Part shown: in pieces, positions 53,519 through 62,175 of the stretch | How positions within the stretch are numbered: position 1 is the stretch's first letter | Layout of the letters: each line of letters begins with the position of its first letter | Source of the DNA: Bacillota bacterium | GTDB taxonomy: Bacteria > Bacillota > Clostridia > Lachnospirales > Lachnospiraceae | Direction of reading: 5' to 3' | Length of the DNA stretch: 64,000 nt | Assembly: GCA_023386815.1 (NCBI GenBank) | Contig: JAEWIZ010000015.1 | Coordinates: 124,001 to 188,000, forward strand | Program-made: the position numbers and the translations under genes | The notes under the pieces: model-generated | The model's database searches: none | Told to the model about the DNA's origin: nothing | The model's input: only the letters and a program-made list of their open reading frames with translations

Positions 53519-54499
53519 CTAATTGATTCTTGAAGCTTTCGTTAAGATAAACATTAAATGTTCTTTCTTATTCTCATCAGCCTCTAACTCATTAATTATT
53601 TTTACCGACTTATCATAAAATCTCTGAACCAAGGCACGGGTAAATACAATACCACCACTTTCAGCTACAGCTTTGTTAATCTCCTCGCGGAGCAAGCCGG
53701 AACCTTCAGCCTTATCCTTTAAATCCTTCTGTTTCTGTAAAGCATGGATTAAAGGTAAGGTGATAACACCCTGCTCATAGTCTGATTGTACTGGCTTATA
53801 TGCTGTTTCTACTGTCTCCTCGAAATCAATACAATCATCTACAAGTTGGAATATCATACCAATGTTATATCCCAGTCTTTTATACTTTTTACTTTCTGCC
53901 TCAGAAACACCCGAAAAAATTGCACCAGCAAAATAGGAAGCTTCAAAGAGAGCAGCAGTTTTACCTGATATAATCTTTAAATAGCGAAAGATTGATAAAT
54001 TAAAGTTATGGTTATTAATATGCTGGTTCAGTTCACCTAAGCACACTCTTCCTACGTAATCTGGAAGGTTTAAGTCAATATACTCCTTCTTGTTCTCGAT
54101 GGATGTACTCATTTTGAGTGCCATACTAAGGAGATAATCCCCACAAATTACAGCGGTACGCTTACCATACTTTTTTTGCAGAGTTACTTCTCCTCTTCGA
54201 AGATCTGCATTGTCAATAATATCATCATGAACTAAGGTTGCTAAATGCAATATTTCAATTGCTGCGGCAATCTTAACTGCATTCGCAGCAACCCTGCCTT
54301 CTTTATCAATAGCACAAGTGATAACTGAGACTGCCCGGATATATTTACCCTGTGACATTGTAAGATGCTTTGTATACTCGCGTATCATGAGCGGTGATTT
54401 AGAAAGCGCATGATCCACTTCCTTTTTCACCAATTCCAAAGCTTCCTCCGGCAGGATTACCTTATTCAAGCTCTCTTGTAAAGTGTTATCTTTAGTCAT
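53519..54499 (-). CDS. polyprenyl diphosphate synthase (heptaprenyl type, DmkB-like)
   Basis: A 326-residue trans-prenyltransferase that builds the quinone side chain. The first aspartate-rich motif is Asp92-Asp-Ile-Ile-Asp96 followed by NADLRRG; the second is QLVDDCIDFE (221-225). GKYIRAVSVI and the Lys-Thr of SGKTAALFEAS also fit. Its start overlaps the ndh2 stop by eight bases, so the two are translationally coupled; the UbiA gene follows 51 bp later. Chain length is not determined from sequence. Confidence 0.92.
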   Translation of the reverse strand: MTKDNTLQESLNKVILPEEALELVKKEVDHALSKSPLMIREYTKHLTMSQGKYIRAVSVITCAIDKEGRVAANAVKIAAAIEILHLATLVHDDIIDNADLRRGEVTLQKKYGKRTAVICGDYLLSMALKMSTSIENKKEYIDLNLPDYVGRVCLGELNQHINNHNFNLSIFRYLKIISGKTAALFEASYFAGAIFSGVSEAESKKYKRLGYNIGMIFQLVDDCIDFEETVETAYKPVQSDYEQGVITLPLIHALQKQKDLKDKAEGSGLLREEINKAVAESGGIVFTRALVQRFYDKSVKIINELEADENKKEHLMFILTKASRIN

Positions 54500-56570
54500 T
54501 ATAGAGATACCACTTCCTTACAAAAGGTAGCTTCTTCCAACCTTTCTTTAGTGCGGGCATTGCATAGTAATCAAGTCCTAATGTTCTACCTGCACCGATT
54601 AATACAGCGACTGCGCCAAATACCATCCAGAAGGTTCCTAAATATAAACCGGTAGTACATACGAACATAAATTGAAGTACAAGTGAAAATGCGGCTGCAG
54701 GTGTTGTAAACAAACCGCCTATTAGCGCAAGACCAATTAAGATCTCTGCAATAACAATAAAAATCTGCATAAACATCTGAATACCATTGCTAGGAAGAAT
54801 TACTTGGTTAACGAACCAATTCATCAATGGAATATCTAATTTAAACGCATAATCTGTAAGTGTGGACTCCGCTAGCTGCTTTCCGCTTACGAAAATCACA
54901 CGGATTAAACCTAAGAAATCAAAATTAACTAAAACGTGACCTACTGCTTGTACTGCTGCATCGCCTGCACCTGCAGCTGCACCCGGATCAACGGTTGCGG
55001 AAGATGCTGCGTCTGCTGTTGTTACGATGGCTTTCACTGATTTGGATACTACGGTAACTGCTTTGGCAATGCTATCTACAGACGATACTGTTGCAGATGA
55101 AGTTGCATCTGTTGCTGGAGCTGCTGTTGCACCATTTAAAATAGTATTATACCAGGAGTTAGCTCCACCAAAGAATCCAGTTAACTTAGGAGAGGTAAAC
55201 CAACCTTCCACAATCTTCAAAATACCTTCGAACAACCACACTGCTCCAAGCCATACACGAAGGGGCATCAGTAAGAAACTTGGCGTTCTGTTGGAAAAAT
55301 GTCCGCCGACAAAGCTTCTGCAATTTCTAATGGTAAAGAACTCATGCTTTGCGTAGTTGAACACCTTATTCCAACCAAGTACCTGTATAAAATAAACGAT
55401 ATTAATAAAATGCTTTGCAAACATTGCCAGGAAAGATGGCATACTAAAGAATCTTCCCGGTAAACCTACATGACAAACTGCATAGCGTCCACCGATGCTG
55501 ACCATAACACCATGGAATTTTGGTTTATATTCTTCCATTTTTCCACTGCCGTTAATATCACTAACAATATTGTGGGCTGCTGTATGCGCACTTTGCTCAC
55601 AGTTTTCAACCATCTGAGGAACCGGACGCGCTTCTCCTTCAGGAATAAAGTACATATTATCACCAATAACATATACATTCTCATTCTTTGTGGAACGAAG
55701 ATATGCATCTACCTGAACACGACCACCCTGAACAACCTCCAGATTACCAGCAGTCTTTTGTGTTACATCCATACTCTGGATACCTGCTGCCCATACGATA
55801 GTTCCTGCTGGATACTTATTAACCTTATCCCCTTGCTTCAAACTGATGTATTCTTCACCAATCTCTGAAACAAAAGTGTTCAGGATAACTTTAACACGCA
55901 TTTTTTCCAGTCTTCTTTGAACCTTGCCTGAGAGTTTCTCTGTCAAGTTAGGAATAACTCTGCTTAAACCATCAACGTTAAACAAATTTACTTCATTTGG
56001 ATTTATGCCATATTTTTCACAAAGTATCGGAACATATTCCGCTAACTCACCAACCATCTCTACACCGGTAAAACCTGCTCCAACAATCCAGAAGGTAAGT
56101 AATCTTTTTCTTTCCTCAGGATTTGTCTCGCGCATTGCTTTACGGAACATATCATGGATTCGATCCTTTAAAATTACTGCATCATCAAATGACCATAGTT
56201 TATAAGAAAACTCTTCAGCACCCTTTACTCCAAAGAAGTTTGGCTTAGAGCCTGCTGCTAACACTAAATAATCATAGGAATAATTTTCACTAGTTCCAAC
56301 TACCGTCTTCTTTTCAAAATCAATGGAAGCAACGGTATCTATCTTTATGTCAACCTTTCTTCCGGCAAAAACCTTCCTTAAGTCGATCTTAATACTGTCT
56401 TCATCCACGCGATTTGCTGCCACTTCATGTAGTTCAGTTAACATGGTATGGAATGGGTTCTTGTCAATGATTGTAATTTGAACATCTTGTTTCTTTAACT
56501 TCTTTTCTAATTTCTTGGCAGTCAGAATACCCGCATAACCGGCTCCAACTATTACAATTCTCTTTCCCAT
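54492..56570 (-). CDS. ndh2: type II NADH dehydrogenase fused to a DoxX-like membrane domain
   Basis: Residues 1-345 are a type II NADH dehydrogenase with FAD site IVGAGYAGILTAKKLE, NADH site IVGAGFTGVEMVGELAE and VIGDNMYFIP; the quinone-side segment is VPQMVENCEQSAHTAA. Residues about 370-470 and 545-665 are hydrophobic, with a DoxX-like four-helix arrangement (FLLMPLRVWLGAVWLFEGILK; QIFIVIAEILIGLALIGGLF). Between them, residues 479-545 are extremely rich in Ala, Ser, Thr and Val, probably an external loop. Length 692, compared with about 400 for ordinary Ndh. It opens the locus and would pass electrons from NADH to demethylmenaquinone. Confidence 0.9.
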   Translation of the reverse strand: MGKRIVIVGAGYAGILTAKKLEKKLKKQDVQITIIDKNPFHTMLTELHEVAANRVDEDSIKIDLRKVFAGRKVDIKIDTVASIDFEKKTVVGTSENYSYDYLVLAAGSKPNFFGVKGAEEFSYKLWSFDDAVILKDRIHDMFRKAMRETNPEERKRLLTFWIVGAGFTGVEMVGELAEYVPILCEKYGINPNEVNLFNVDGLSRVIPNLTEKLSGKVQRRLEKMRVKVILNTFVSEIGEEYISLKQGDKVNKYPAGTIVWAAGIQSMDVTQKTAGNLEVVQGGRVQVDAYLRSTKNENVYVIGDNMYFIPEGEARPVPQMVENCEQSAHTAAHNIVSDINGSGKMEEYKPKFHGVMVSIGGRYAVCHVGLPGRFFSMPSFLAMFAKHFINIVYFIQVLGWNKVFNYAKHEFFTIRNCRSFVGGHFSNRTPSFLLMPLRVWLGAVWLFEGILKIVEGWFTSPKLTGFFGGANSWYNTILNGATAAPATDATSSATVSSVDSIAKAVTVVSKSVKAIVTTADAASSATVDPGAAAGAGDAAVQAVGHVLVNFDFLGLIRVIFVSGKQLAESTLTDYAFKLDIPLMNWFVNQVILPSNGIQMFMQIFIVIAEILIGLALIGGLFTTPAAAFSLVLQFMFVCTTGLYLGTFWMVFGAVAVLIGAGRTLGLDYYAMPALKKGWKKLPFVRKWYLYND

Positions 56571-56612
56571 GGCTGCTCCTTATTCATTCTATATTTTGCT
56601 GTGTGCCTGCAA

Positions 56613-56662
56613 TTGTTAATATATTATCCACGTTGTGCCTAAACTTGTTAATATAATAACAA
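56613..56662. promoter_or_regulatory. two Rex-like operators upstream of ndh2
   Basis: TTGTTAATATAATAACAA at 56645-56662 matches the clostridial Rex pattern TTGTTAA-N4-TTAACAA at all but one position. A second, weaker copy, TTGTTAATATATTATCCA, lies at 56613-56630, exactly 32 bp away, each preceded by GTGCCT. The upstream site contains TATATT, a possible -10 on the minus strand. In the gap 56571-57285 I see no gene; the rest is A+T-rich with the araC promoter. Confidence 0.6.
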
Positions 56663-57186
56663 TACAATATAAAATTTTTTAAGCGAATTTGTACAAATCA
56701 AATCGCATTAATAGTATTAGTATATCACCATATTATATGTTTGAAAATACACTATTTTCGAAATGTTAATTATAACTATGAAATACCAAATTTTAAATCT
56801 GATTTTTATACAATTCCACTAGTTTTACTAGGAATACCGACGAAATTTCTGGTATTAGTTAGATATTTGTCGAAACCATTACCAAAAATACAAGTATCCT
56901 GCTTGATACCTTCGTACAATCTGAAATTGTTATAACCGTATTTTCTCCTACTTTGTCCACTTTAACCTCTCCATCAATGCCCCCTGTCATCTCCTTAATC
57001 CATGGTAACTTTTAAAAACTTAAATCGCTATCTTAAAAAAATAGATAAATTTTTTGATATAATTATAACACAGTTCGACAAAAAAAACGTAGTAAATTTT
57101 TATGATTTTTTTAAATATTTATCATAATAATCATTGTATTTGTTACCAACCTTTTCCTATCTCACTTTTCGCAAGCCTACAACTAT

Positions 57187-57194
57187 GCTATACT
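57187..57194 (+). promoter_or_regulatory. promoter of the AraC-type regulator
   Basis: TGC... TATACT: an extended -10 element (TG at 57186-57187, TATACT at 57189-57194), about 90 bases upstream of the start codon, with no good -35. Confidence 0.45.
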
Positions 57195-57285
57195 GTATCT
57201 ATTATTTCACAAGTACCTTATCCTGAATTCTTTTTATATATAATTAAGATGTATTTCTTTTATTGAATATCGAAGAGGTGAACTT

Positions 57286-58335
57286 ATGACCCGTCAAGAA
57301 TTTGAGGAAGCATTACTTCCATTAACAAAGCAGGAGCTCTTTCATCAAAAGAATCCAAGTTACTTCAAAGAGCATTATAAACAGTACTATGAACCTGAAT
57401 ACAAAAACCTTAACACAAAAGCTGAGTTTATTAAGGATCATGTATTTCAGTCAGAAAGTAATATATTAGATACCGTATCCGGACAATCCACACATTACAG
57501 ATCAAAAAACATCAGATTGAACCGGCAGGATCGTTTTTCCGATGTACCCATTCATCATCATGGCTATATTGAATTAAACTATGTTTTTTCCGGTCAATGT
57601 ACTGCTATCGTAAATGAAAAGCAAATCCCCATGATGGCCGGAGATATCTGTATCATGGATCGCCAGGCGGAACATACGATCCTTCCAACGGGAATCAATG
57701 ATATCATACTTAATATTATGCTTGCAACCGAATATTTTTCTAATACTTTTACCGGAAGCTTGCTAAACGGAGGTGCTGTTGCAAGATTCCTTGCCGGAGT
57801 TATTGATCAGGCAAACGAACATAACCAATATCTATTGTTTCACACAAAGCAAACTCCCCTGGTGAAGGAAATTATAGAAAATATCTTTATCGAATACTTG
57901 AATCCGGGGATTTGTTGTGAAGATGTCCTTCGCTATCAACTAAATCTTCTATTCATTGAGTTAGCCAGATGTTATCAAGGTGATATGGAAAGGAAGCATC
58001 AGCAGAAAAATAAACGTTATATTACAGAAATACTAAATTACATGGAGCAGAATGTTAAAAGCTGTTCCTTAGAGGCTGTTGCCCAAAAATTCAACTACCA
58101 TCCAAATTATCTCTCCCGGTTAATTAAATCGGAAACCGGGCTTACCTTTCAGGAAAACTTAAGCGAAAACCGTTTGAACCGTGCTGTATTCCTGTTAAAG
58201 AATTCTGATATGCCGATTTATAAAATTGTATCCGAATGCGGCTATCAAAACCAAAATTTCTTCTACCAGAAATTTATGAAAAAATATGGACAGACTCCAA
58301 AAGAATTTCGTGATTCACAGTTTACCCATGCTTAA
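57286..58335 (+). CDS. AraC family transcriptional regulator with cupin domain
   Basis: A 349-residue regulator. Residues about 75-190 form an AraC-type cupin (IHHHGYIELNYVFSGQCTAIV, GDICIMDRQAEHTI), and the last 100 residues hold the double helix-turn-helix (SLEAVAQKFNYHPNYLSRLIKSETG, and IYKIVSECGYQNQNFFYQKFMKKYGQTPKEFR). This type usually senses a sugar. It is convergent with the glycoside hydrolase gene that follows and may control it. GAGGTG lies seven bases before the ATG. Confidence 0.9.
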   Translation: MTRQEFEEALLPLTKQELFHQKNPSYFKEHYKQYYEPEYKNLNTKAEFIKDHVFQSESNILDTVSGQSTHYRSKNIRLNRQDRFSDVPIHHHGYIELNYVFSGQCTAIVNEKQIPMMAGDICIMDRQAEHTILPTGINDIILNIMLATEYFSNTFTGSLLNGGAVARFLAGVIDQANEHNQYLLFHTKQTPLVKEIIENIFIEYLNPGICCEDVLRYQLNLLFIELARCYQGDMERKHQQKNKRYITEILNYMEQNVKSCSLEAVAQKFNYHPNYLSRLIKSETGLTFQENLSENRLNRAVFLLKNSDMPIYKIVSECGYQNQNFFYQKFMKKYGQTPKEFRDSQFTHA

Positions 58336-58347
58336 CACCTATAATGA

Positions 58348-58417
58348 AAGCCTCTAATTAAGCGCCCAAAAAAGCCCGATTTCGGTCTAACTTATGGGAT
58401 CCTTTAAATAGAGGCTT
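58348..58417. terminator. hairpin between convergent araC-type and hydrolase genes
   Basis: AAGCCTCTA and TAGAGGCTT pair over about 52 bases with inner GGGCTTTTTT-type sequence on the minus strand. T-runs are weak, so it may be an inefficient bidirectional terminator. Confidence 0.5.
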
Positions 58418-58448
58418 CGCACTAAACATGATTGATCTTAAAGCTTCT

Positions 58449-61118
58449 TTAATTTTGAATCGCAAGTGTTACTTCCCCAACAATACCGGTGGATTCTAGT
58501 ACTTGTGCCTTTGAAAATCTCGCCATAAAGTCTGCCGGGTTGGCTGGTGCATAGTAGCGTTCTCTTTCCAGTGTGGTAGCTACTTCAATTCGAAGCTGAT
58601 TAACACCCGCCTTTAAGGTTTTGCTCAAATCAAAGGCAAAGGGTTTCACTACCTGAATTCCCACCGATTCATCATTTACAAATACTTCAACACCCTCAAA
58701 AGCATCTTCAATCCTTAGCTCTGCTTTCTTAATTGCTGGAAGCTCTATCGTATTCTCATAACGGATAATACCCGAGAATTCAGGGTAGCTCAGCCCTACA
58801 TTTTCAAAGCTGACAATCTCCTGTTCCTCTTGAAACTTTGGATAATCAATCGCTTTTGCAAGACTCATTCTCCAGCCTGTCTTTAAACTTATCTCCTGTG
58901 TAAATGTAACTGCAGATTGTACCTCAATATCCTCTGCCTCATCAAAAATTATCACCAAACTCTGGTAGGGTGGTAATTGGGCGTAAATCGTAGTGAACTC
59001 ACCCTTTTGTTCTACTGCAACTGACTTTAATTCATTTTTCCAAACATCATATTCGTAGACTTTCCCCCTCCCTGGCACAGTAATAGTTCCGTTAAAGGTC
59101 TCCGTAATGTCCTCGTTTGTAAAAAGAAACAGATCGCTCTCTTCCCGATAATGCAGATAGCGAAGCATCGGATAATTTGCATCAAGTGTAATCTCAGGCA
59201 CTTCCATTCGTTTTAAGAATTCTGCCAGCTTATCCAGTGTAACTACGTGACAGTCAGACAGCTCCTGTAATTGCTGGTTATTTCCATCCACAATTCCCTC
59301 AGGAAGTGAGTTAATAAACAGTACGGGGAAGCCTGCAGCTTTTAATTGAAGAATGGCTTTCACCGCTGCGTCTGTAATGAATTGTGCATAGGGCACGATC
59401 AATACTTGATAGGTCTGTTCATTTACCTGAAGTAACTTGCCAAGCTTTGTTCTATAACGCTCCACCTCCACGAAAATATCCGTTGGTATAATATCAAAGT
59501 CAATCTGATGTTCCATTAGGACTTTAGCCGGCTTCTGATCCAGCATATAATTACCTGCCCATTCTGCTTCCGCATGATAAAGGATAGCCGCAGGTGTAAT
59601 CCTTATACCACCGCTAATCAAATCACACATGCGATTTAAGTATCTCATCAGTTCACCAAAGTGTCTGAACTGAGGATCATGTCCATTCGCATAAAAATGT
59701 GGAGGACAGTCGGGATCCGGGTAAGGTTTACATGAAAAGGCATGTGGTACATATTCATTCACGCCACGCACCAGGAAATGATCTACCAGATATTTCATCA
59801 TGCGAACACCTTCGCTCCAACCGTAGGCACCGAAGATTTCACACATGGTACGCCCCTTCTTCTGAGGATCAATAGCACCAAAGGAGCTACCTAGTTTGCC
59901 CAACATATAATGATAAAACTCCCCATCACGTCCGTTAATTAATGCTCTCTTTGGATACACCTCACCTCCTGGCATAACCTGTCCCCCGATGTCATCAATA
60001 CCGGACATATGCTGACCAGATAGACCGCGAAAGAAATGTCCAAGACTGGAACCAAGCCGTGCATGGGAGTTATTATCCTCGATTAAGTGGCCGATGTAGA
60101 GAACACCTCTCTCCTCACACCAGGAACCGATGGCTTTTGAAAAATCCTCTTCCACCAATCTTGTAACAATATCCATATACACATAACGCACGTTAGCTGC
60201 TTCTTGTGGACAAAGTTCATTCATCCAAAGCAGGGGAAGTTTCCCTTTCCAACCTTCACCCAGACGCATTGCCAGCTGCTCTTTCAGTTCATCACTCCAA
60301 GGCAAATCCTGATCAGCCCCGATAGCATTGTTATGGCTATACAGCTGGCCATTGCCAAGCTCCGGTTCATCGGAAAAGAAGCCGGCAAGCGTTTTACCAA
60401 ATTCCTCTTTATAGTGCTCATAATGTGGCTCATATACTGCCTCAATTTGCTTTCTGGCACTTCGTTTGTCAATCATATTGATATAGCTGTCATGTGCTCC
60501 TGCATTTCTTGTTAGGAAATTAATAAATATCATCCATTTCCCTTCAGGAACATCCCACACCAACTGTCCATCCTTAACTTTATCCGTAATATCCTTTAAA
60601 GTTGAGACATCAAAACCTTTGTCAGTCCTTGCTGCACATACACTGACCAGCTTGTCATCATCAAATTGCCTTTTTTCACTTCCATGCGAAAAAATACTGG
60701 CACCAGAAAATGGATCTTTTATATATTTAGAATGCTTGGAAACATCCAGCTGCGCCGATTTCATTGGACCTACAATCTGAACTGACGAATAGTATAAATA
60801 CTGTCTGCAAAGTTCCGCCGGTGCTTCCTTTAATGCACCATTTGCAAAGCCCGTTGGGAAATGACTATCATCCAGAATCCATACCTTCATGTCTCTTTTT
60901 TTTGCTTCATCCAAAATGATGTCTAGATCATGCCACCACTGGGGACCGCAATAGTCCGGATGCGGGCGACTCTCAATGCATACCGCACCGATTCCGCTGG
61001 CTGCAATTGCACCCATGTATTCCCTAAGTACTGCCTCTTCCTCTCCATGTACCCAGAGGAAAGGAAATATGTGATTATCACCCTTACCCTCTAATAATCG
61101 CTTCACCTTTTGATTCAT
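58449..61118 (-). CDS. large glycoside hydrolase, GH106/GH2-like architecture
   Basis: An 889-residue cytoplasmic-looking protein without signal peptide. The N-terminal half is a TIM-barrel with FPFLWVHGEEEAVLREYM, AVCIESRPHPDYCGPQWW, KVWILDDSHFPTGFANG and GFFSDEPELGNGQ, a pattern of hydrolases related to alpha-L-rhamnosidases of family GH106. Then comes a glutamine-amidotransferase-like region (LIVPYAQFITDAAVK) and a C-terminal beta-sandwich like GH2 sugar-binding domains (ELRIEDAFEGVEVFVNDESVG). The specificity is not readable. I take the ATG at 61118; a TTG 11 codons earlier is less likely. Confidence 0.8.
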   Translation of the reverse strand: MNQKVKRLLEGKGDNHIFPFLWVHGEEEAVLREYMGAIAASGIGAVCIESRPHPDYCGPQWWHDLDIILDEAKKRDMKVWILDDSHFPTGFANGALKEAPAELCRQYLYYSSVQIVGPMKSAQLDVSKHSKYIKDPFSGASIFSHGSEKRQFDDDKLVSVCAARTDKGFDVSTLKDITDKVKDGQLVWDVPEGKWMIFINFLTRNAGAHDSYINMIDKRSARKQIEAVYEPHYEHYKEEFGKTLAGFFSDEPELGNGQLYSHNNAIGADQDLPWSDELKEQLAMRLGEGWKGKLPLLWMNELCPQEAANVRYVYMDIVTRLVEEDFSKAIGSWCEERGVLYIGHLIEDNNSHARLGSSLGHFFRGLSGQHMSGIDDIGGQVMPGGEVYPKRALINGRDGEFYHYMLGKLGSSFGAIDPQKKGRTMCEIFGAYGWSEGVRMMKYLVDHFLVRGVNEYVPHAFSCKPYPDPDCPPHFYANGHDPQFRHFGELMRYLNRMCDLISGGIRITPAAILYHAEAEWAGNYMLDQKPAKVLMEHQIDFDIIPTDIFVEVERYRTKLGKLLQVNEQTYQVLIVPYAQFITDAAVKAILQLKAAGFPVLFINSLPEGIVDGNNQQLQELSDCHVVTLDKLAEFLKRMEVPEITLDANYPMLRYLHYREESDLFLFTNEDITETFNGTITVPGRGKVYEYDVWKNELKSVAVEQKGEFTTIYAQLPPYQSLVIIFDEAEDIEVQSAVTFTQEISLKTGWRMSLAKAIDYPKFQEEQEIVSFENVGLSYPEFSGIIRYENTIELPAIKKAELRIEDAFEGVEVFVNDESVGIQVVKPFAFDLSKTLKAGVNQLRIEVATTLERERYYAPANPADFMARFSKAQVLESTGIVGEVTLAIQN

Positions 61119-61252
61119 AGTCTCACCATACCTTTCAATGATCTTCCTCAATCCACATTCATCGTATCATAAAAGGCCATAGCTTCCTATGTCATTTCAA
61201 AACCGAAACACTAACCATTCTTAACCCAAACCGAACTCTAATATCCCTTTAT

Positions 61253-61990
61253 TTATTCATTCGAATGAATAAAATCAATAATTGCACTTGAGGCTATCTT
61301 CCACTGATCAGCAGCTGATATTGTCGCTTTCCCATCTCCTTTTTGAAGGCCATAATCACCAAATCCTGCGTGATTTCCTCCTTCAATTGTAATCTCCTCA
61401 TAGCCTGATGGCAGATTAGCTAAATACTTTTGATAGCTTTCCATATTAAGCACATCATCTTCACTTCCATGCATCAGCAACGCCTTCATGTTGCTCTTCG
61501 ACAAATCAGCCGTAGAATAAGAAGCTAATAGAATGATTCCTTCAAACTGATCTGGATATTTTCCAGCATAATATGCTGCCATTGCTCCGCCAAGAGAATG
61601 ACCACCGATGTACCAGGATTCCACCTGTGGATATTGTTTCATGATATCTGCGGCTGCATTACTGCGAAACACAGCTAACTGATATGGCATCTCTGCGATA
61701 ACACAGAAGACATCACCCTCTGCAACTTCATCAATGAAAGGAGCATAAGCAATATCCTCAACCTTACCTCCGGGGTAAAAGATAAACCCTGTACTTGCAT
61801 CAGGATTGCCAAAAGCGATTCCTCCTTCAAACGTTGTAACTGTCACTGAGGAATTATTCATAACATTAATTGCTTGATCCTGTGCATGGCTGTAATTTGA
61901 TACATAAGCAAAAAATATACCGGTGAAGCCTAATATCACAACGATAATGCTGACTAAAACAATTTTTACAATTCTATATTTCTTTTTCAT
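61253..61990 (-). CDS. membrane-anchored alpha/beta hydrolase
   Basis: A 245-residue protein with one N-terminal helix (residues 7-30) and an outward alpha/beta hydrolase domain. The nucleophile elbow is GGHSLGGAMAA, the acid lies in HGSEDDVL, and the catalytic His in GGNHAGFGDYG. YPGGKVEDIAYAPFI near the start is typical of a small Abhydrolase family in Gram-positives with no known substrate. GGAAGGAG precedes the ATG. Confidence 0.88.
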   Translation of the reverse strand: MKKKYRIVKIVLVSIIVVILGFTGIFFAYVSNYSHAQDQAINVMNNSSVTVTTFEGGIAFGNPDASTGFIFYPGGKVEDIAYAPFIDEVAEGDVFCVIAEMPYQLAVFRSNAAADIMKQYPQVESWYIGGHSLGGAMAAYYAGKYPDQFEGIILLASYSTADLSKSNMKALLMHGSEDDVLNMESYQKYLANLPSGYEEITIEGGNHAGFGDYGLQKGDGKATISAADQWKIASSAIIDFIHSNE

Positions 61991-62095
61991 TTATATCTCC
62001 TTCCGCAGGTATAGTTCTTTTCCATAGACTATTTCTTTCATTATATTCCGGATCTTCTTTAATCTCAATGGCAATCTATGCATTTCTTTATATAT

Positions 62096-62140
62096 GAAAA
62101 CTCCCCTTAGGTGCGTCATCCGCGCCTAAGAGGAGTTTCC
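62096..62140 (-). terminator. terminator of kimA
   Basis: On the minus strand GAAACTCCTCTTAGGCGC pairs with GCACCTAAGGGGAGTTTTC (with mismatches) and ends in TTTTC, about 36 bases after the stop codon. Confidence 0.8.
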
Positions 62141-62175
62141 ATTTTGAATATGTTTTAGGGCATCAACATCTACTC

